DNA of 8,204 bases, taken from assembly GCA_014859805.1 (NCBI GenBank), contig JACUTN010000038.1, positions 1 to 8,204 on the forward strand. Direction: 5' to 3'. Positions 5,614 to 8,204 of the stretch are shown here, in pieces (position 1 is the stretch's first letter; each line of letters begins with the position of its first letter). Below the pieces are notes generated by a model. It saw only the letters and a program-made list of their open reading frames with translations, did no database searches and had not been told where the DNA came from. The DNA comes from Candidatus Bathyarchaeota archaeon. Its GTDB lineage: Archaea > Thermoproteota > Bathyarchaeia > Bathyarchaeales > Bathycorpusculaceae. A program made the position numbers and the translations under genes.

Positions 5614-6792
5614 ATGGCGCAAACGGTAATCGACACAGCAAATCACATTGCAGCTTACGCTGCAAAAGCCGCAAGGGTTCAAGTTGTTGCTGCCTATCCT
5701 ATAACGCCTCAAACGTCAATCGTTGAGAGGATAGCTGAGTTAGTTGAAAGCGGAGAGTTTGACGCTGAATACATTCGTGTGGAATCTGAGCATAGTGCTA
5801 TGGCAGCGTGTATGGGTGCAGCAGCTACAGGAGTCAGAACTTTTACGGCGACTGCGTCTCATGGTTTAGTGCTTATGCATGAGCCTTTGCATTGGGCTTC
5901 TGGTTCCCGATTCCCAATAGTGATGCCTGTTGTTAATCGTGCCTTGGGGCCTGGCTGGAACATATGGGCTGACTATAATGATTCTATGTCTCAGCGGGAC
6001 ACTGGATGGATTCAGTTTTATTGTGCTGATAACCAAGAGGTTTTCGACACTATAATTCAAGCGTACAAGCTCTGCGAAAATGAACGTGTTCTTTTGCCAG
6101 CCATGATATGCCTTGAAGCCTTCATTCTGTCACATACATACCTGCCCGTGAAAATTCCGGATCAAGAAAAAATTGATGAATTTCTGCCGCCTTACAAGCC
6201 TAAATGGTTTCTAGACGTTAACAACCCGCTGTCGCATGCAAACATAGTGTCACCAGAATGGTATATGGAATTTCGTTACATGATGCAAGAAGCCATGGAA
6301 AACGCTAAGCAGCTCATCCCGGAAATCGACAAAGAGTATGGTAAGTACTTTGGTTTTGAACACGGTGGACTGATTGACAAGTACGAATGTGAAGATGCGG
6401 ATTTGATACTGCTGACTATGGGAACTATTGGAAGCGAGGCCAAAATAACAGTGGATAACCTACGCAAAGAAGGCTTAAAGGTAGGTTCCGCAAGAGTTCG
6501 AGTTTTCCGTCCATTTCCAAAGGAAGAAATTAGAAAACTTGCAGAAAACACGCAAATGTTCGCAATAATAGACCGCGGCATATCCTTTGGGATGGAAGGC
6601 TTCCTCGCTGAAGAAACAAAGTCTTCACTTTGCAATCAAAAAGACCAGCCGCTAATTGCAGGTTTTATTGCAGGTTTGGGAGGGAGAGATGTAACGTTTA
6701 AAACTATTGAAAAGATTGCTAGAAAATCAGCGGAATGGATGCGAAGAGGCAGGGTTGAAAAAGAAACGGTGTGGGTTGATTTAAGGAAGTGA
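5614..6792 (+). CDS. porA: 2-oxoacid (probably pyruvate):ferredoxin oxidoreductase, alpha subunit, 392 residues
   Basis: Alpha subunit, which with beta forms the thiamine-diphosphate active site. Visible blocks are AAYPITPQTSIVERI (residues 26-40), VESEHSAM (56-63), GVRTFTATASHGLVLMHE (73-90), PIVMPVVNRALGPGWNIW (101-118), RDTGWIQFY (128-136) and IDRGISFGMEG (319-329) in the C-terminal Rossmann-like domain. From knowledge of pyruvate:ferredoxin oxidoreductase structures, T31 of YPITP and R109 of VVNR fit the residues that hold the substrate carboxylate, and E59 fits the glutamate that activates thiamine diphosphate. The length is normal for a separate alpha subunit. A small oddity: the usual N-E-A near the N-terminus reads NHIAA here. 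The start at 5614 is fixed by GGGAGG and by family length; the frame is open upstream only because it overlaps the fusion gene. The gene begins 2 bases after the fusion's stop. Confidence 0.94.
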   Translation: MAQTVIDTANHIAAYAAKAARVQVVAAYPITPQTSIVERIAELVESGEFDAEYIRVESEHSAMAACMGAAATGVRTFTATASHGLVLMHEPLHWASGSRFPIVMPVVNRALGPGWNIWADYNDSMSQRDTGWIQFYCADNQEVFDTIIQAYKLCENERVLLPAMICLEAFILSHTYLPVKIPDQEKIDEFLPPYKPKWFLDVNNPLSHANIVSPEWYMEFRYMMQEAMENAKQLIPEIDKEYGKYFGFEHGGLIDKYECEDADLILLTMGTIGSEAKITVDNLRKEGLKVGSARVRVFRPFPKEEIRKLAENTQMFAIIDRGISFGMEGFLAEETKSSLCNQKDQPLIAGFIAGLGGRDVTFKTIEKIARKSAEWMRRGRVEKETVWVDLRK

Positions 6793-6797
6793 AAAAA

Positions 6798-7742
6798 ATG
6801 CAATCAACAAAATTTATGGAGTCCATAAAGGAACTTTCGAAAGAGGAGTATTTGCTTAGGGGTCATATTGCGTGTGCCGGTTGCGGTCCGGCAATCGGGC
6901 TTCGCCTACTCTTTAAGGCTTTAGGAAATAAGATAATCTTGGTCGTTCCAGCATGCTGCTCATCAGTTATTCCAGGACCCTATCCCTACACTTCTCTTGC
7001 GGTGCCTGTTCAAAACATAATTTTTGAGGCAACAGGTGCTACAGCATCTGGTGTTGTTGCAGCTTTGCGCAAAAAAGGTGTTAATGATGTGACGGTTGTT
7101 GGCTGGGCTGGGGATGGTGGAACCTTCGACATAGGCATACAGGCTTTGTCTGGAGCAGCTGAAAGGGGAACAAACTTCATTTACGTCTGTTATGATAACG
7201 AGGCTTATGGCAACACAGGGGTGCAAAGAAGCGGTGCAACACCTTATGGCGCATGGACCACCACAACTCCTACTGGAAAAAAAGAACGTAAGAAAGATAT
7301 GCCATTCATTATGGCTGCTCACAGAATACCATATATTGCGACAGCTTGTCCATCGTACCCTCTAGACTTTGTAAAGAAGCTTAGAAAAGCAAAGGCGATT
7401 AAAGGGACAAAATTCATTCATTTGCTGGCGCCATGTCCAACTGGTTGGCGTTACGATACAAGCAAGACTGTGGAGATTGGACGCCTTGCAGTTCAAACTG
7501 GCTTGTGGGCGCTTTTTGAAATTGAGTATGGCAGGTTTAAACTTAATCCTCCAAGCGACCAGTTGATTGATAAGGAAAAACGAAGACCCATTAAAGAATA
7601 TTTGAGTTTGCAAGGTAGGTTTCGCAAATTGACTGATGATGACATTGAAAAGAAACAGAAATGGCTAGATGAAGACTGGGAACGATACCATAAACTGGCA
7701 TCCAACAACGCGTCTGATTTAGCACTATGCGAAGAGATATAA
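6798..7742 (+). CDS. porB: 2-oxoacid (probably pyruvate):ferredoxin oxidoreductase, beta subunit, 314 residues
   Basis: Beta subunit, which carries the thiamine diphosphate site and the proximal [4Fe-4S] cluster. The diphosphate/Mg motif runs from GDGGTFDIG (residues 105-113) to YDNEAYGNTG (132-141), with D106 and N134 as expected metal ligands. The cluster cysteines are C26 and C29 (ACAGCG), one of the twin cysteines C53/C54 (PACCSS) and C213 (APCPTGW). GPYPYTSLAVPVQNIIFEATG (60-80) is another family block. The length is normal. The ATG at 6798 is preferred, about 10 bases after AAGGA; a GTG at 6789 would add three residues and overlap the porA stop. It is the last gene of the unit; the next gene, 73 bases on, has its own promoter-like element. 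Substrate (pyruvate or another 2-oxoacid) cannot be fixed from the sequence alone. Confidence 0.94.
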   Translation: MQSTKFMESIKELSKEEYLLRGHIACAGCGPAIGLRLLFKALGNKIILVVPACCSSVIPGPYPYTSLAVPVQNIIFEATGATASGVVAALRKKGVNDVTVVGWAGDGGTFDIGIQALSGAAERGTNFIYVCYDNEAYGNTGVQRSGATPYGAWTTTTPTGKKERKKDMPFIMAAHRIPYIATACPSYPLDFVKKLRKAKAIKGTKFIHLLAPCPTGWRYDTSKTVEIGRLAVQTGLWALFEIEYGRFKLNPPSDQLIDKEKRRPIKEYLSLQGRFRKLTDDDIEKKQKWLDEDWERYHKLASNNASDLALCEEI

Positions 7743-7747
7743 GAGTC

Positions 7748-7760
7748 GCGAAATTTATCG
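7748..7760 (+). promoter_or_regulatory. BRE/TATA-like promoter for alba
   Basis: GCGAAATTTATCG combines a BRE-like GCGAAA with a TATA-like TTTATC. It lies about 60 bases before the Alba ATG, predicting transcription from about 7780 and a leader of roughly 35 bases that carries the ribosome binding site. This is the best-looking promoter in the window. Confidence 0.5.
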
Positions 7761-7803
7761 TATAGTCTGCATTGCAACATCTTCCGCTATCAGTTGACTA
7801 AAA

Positions 7804-7810
7804 GGAAGGT
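7804..7810 (+). promoter_or_regulatory. Strong ribosome binding site for alba
   Basis: GGAAGGT lies 5 bases before the ATG at 7816 and settles the long N-terminus of this Alba protein. Confidence 0.5.
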
Positions 7811-7815
7811 ATAAT

Positions 7816-8160
7816 ATGACAGAAGAGAAACCAGCAGAAAAAGCTGTTAAAGAGGAAAAAACAACCGAAGCACCACGGACTCGACGATTCAGTGAAAACA
7901 CAGTGTTTGTCGGTGCAAAACCAGTGATGAACTACGTGATGGCTTGCCTAACCTTGTTTAATTCCGGCGGTAAAAACGTTGTTTTGAAGGCTAGGGGACG
8001 GGCAATCAGTAGAGCCGTTGACTCAGTCGAATTGTTAAGACGTGTCTTCCTAAAAGACCTAAAACTACAAAGCATCGCCATAGGCACAGAGCAAGTCACG
8101 GGGAGAGAGGGCCAAACAAGAAGTGTTTCAACGATTGAGTTGAAAGTGACCAAACCATAA
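7816..8160 (+). CDS. albA: Alba family chromatin / nucleic-acid-binding protein, 114 residues
   Basis: Dimeric DNA- and RNA-binding protein that coats archaeal chromosomes. Residues 28-114 cover the whole Alba fold: NTVFVGAKPVMNYVMACL (28-45), then KARGRAISRAVDSVELLRR (58-76), and a C-terminal VSTIELKVTKP (104-114). The RGRAISRAVD helix and the KPVMNYV loop are the usual DNA-contact and dimer regions. Compared with the Sulfolobus protein Sso10b, whose loop is GKKPVMNYV, the first lysine (acetylated Lys16 in that protein) is alanine here (A34), while the second (K35) is kept. A charged, probably disordered N-terminal tail of about 24 residues (Glu/Lys/Thr-rich) precedes the fold. The start is backed by GGAAGGT 5 bases upstream. 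It lies on the same strand as the por operon but has its own promoter-like element, so it is probably a separate unit. Confidence 0.95.
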   Translation: MTEEKPAEKAVKEEKTTEAPRTRRFSENTVFVGAKPVMNYVMACLTLFNSGGKNVVLKARGRAISRAVDSVELLRRVFLKDLKLQSIAIGTEQVTGREGQTRSVSTIELKVTKP

Positions 8161-8204
8161 GCTTCGTTGATCCTCTAGGCATCGTTTGAAGCCAACAGCG
8201 AGAA

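Noticed and set aside
6276..7322. Two minus-strand open frames of 119 codons opposite porA and porB
   Set aside because: Antisense shadows of intact, well-conserved subunits; no ribosome binding site or promoter of their own.
8161..8204. Sequence after alba
   Set aside because: Only 44 bases; no start, hairpin, T tract or promoter could be supported.

Overview
The window comes from an archaeon. It carries a Sec61-beta subunit, an Alba chromatin protein, a DUF2070 membrane protein, an archaeal-type serine hydroxymethyltransferase and a four-gene 2-oxoacid:ferredoxin oxidoreductase cluster in the order gamma-delta-alpha-beta. Several genes have BRE/TATA-like elements about 35-40 bases ahead of the start, and others have GGTG/GGAGG-type ribosome binding sites. 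Alba, Sec61-beta and the moderate GC content fit a Thermoproteota-side lineage such as Bathyarchaeia. That placement is inference from memory of protein families, not a phylogeny.

Layout. On the left, minus strand, is the first part of glyA (bases 1-674, running off the window). It is divergent from a 55-residue Sec61-beta gene (795-962). Sec61-beta converges, with a 10-base gap, on a small minus-strand gene (973-1260) that looks like an Sm-like fold protein. A 250-base intergenic region (1261-1510) with AT-rich repeats separates that gene from a large membrane protein of the DUF2070 family (1511-3313). The oxidoreductase operon follows: porG (3372-3929), a porD-type subunit (3935-5611), porA (5614-6792) and porB (6798-7742). 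Gaps between these four genes are 2-5 bases. An Alba gene (7816-8160) with its own TATA-like element and ribosome binding site closes the window.

How the genes work together. PorG, PorA and PorB form the core that decarboxylates a 2-oxoacid (probably pyruvate) to acyl-CoA on thiamine diphosphate and passes electrons to iron-sulfur clusters. The delta subunit is the striking part. Instead of the usual protein of about 100 residues with two [4Fe-4S] clusters, it is 558 residues long. A complete glutamate-synthase-small-subunit-like FAD/NAD(P)H oxidoreductase sits between the PorD N-terminal signature and the PorD ferredoxin domain. This suggests that the complex exchanges electrons with NAD(P)H directly, as well as or instead of with free ferredoxin. 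The remaining genes are mostly housekeeping (one-carbon metabolism, protein secretion, chromatin).
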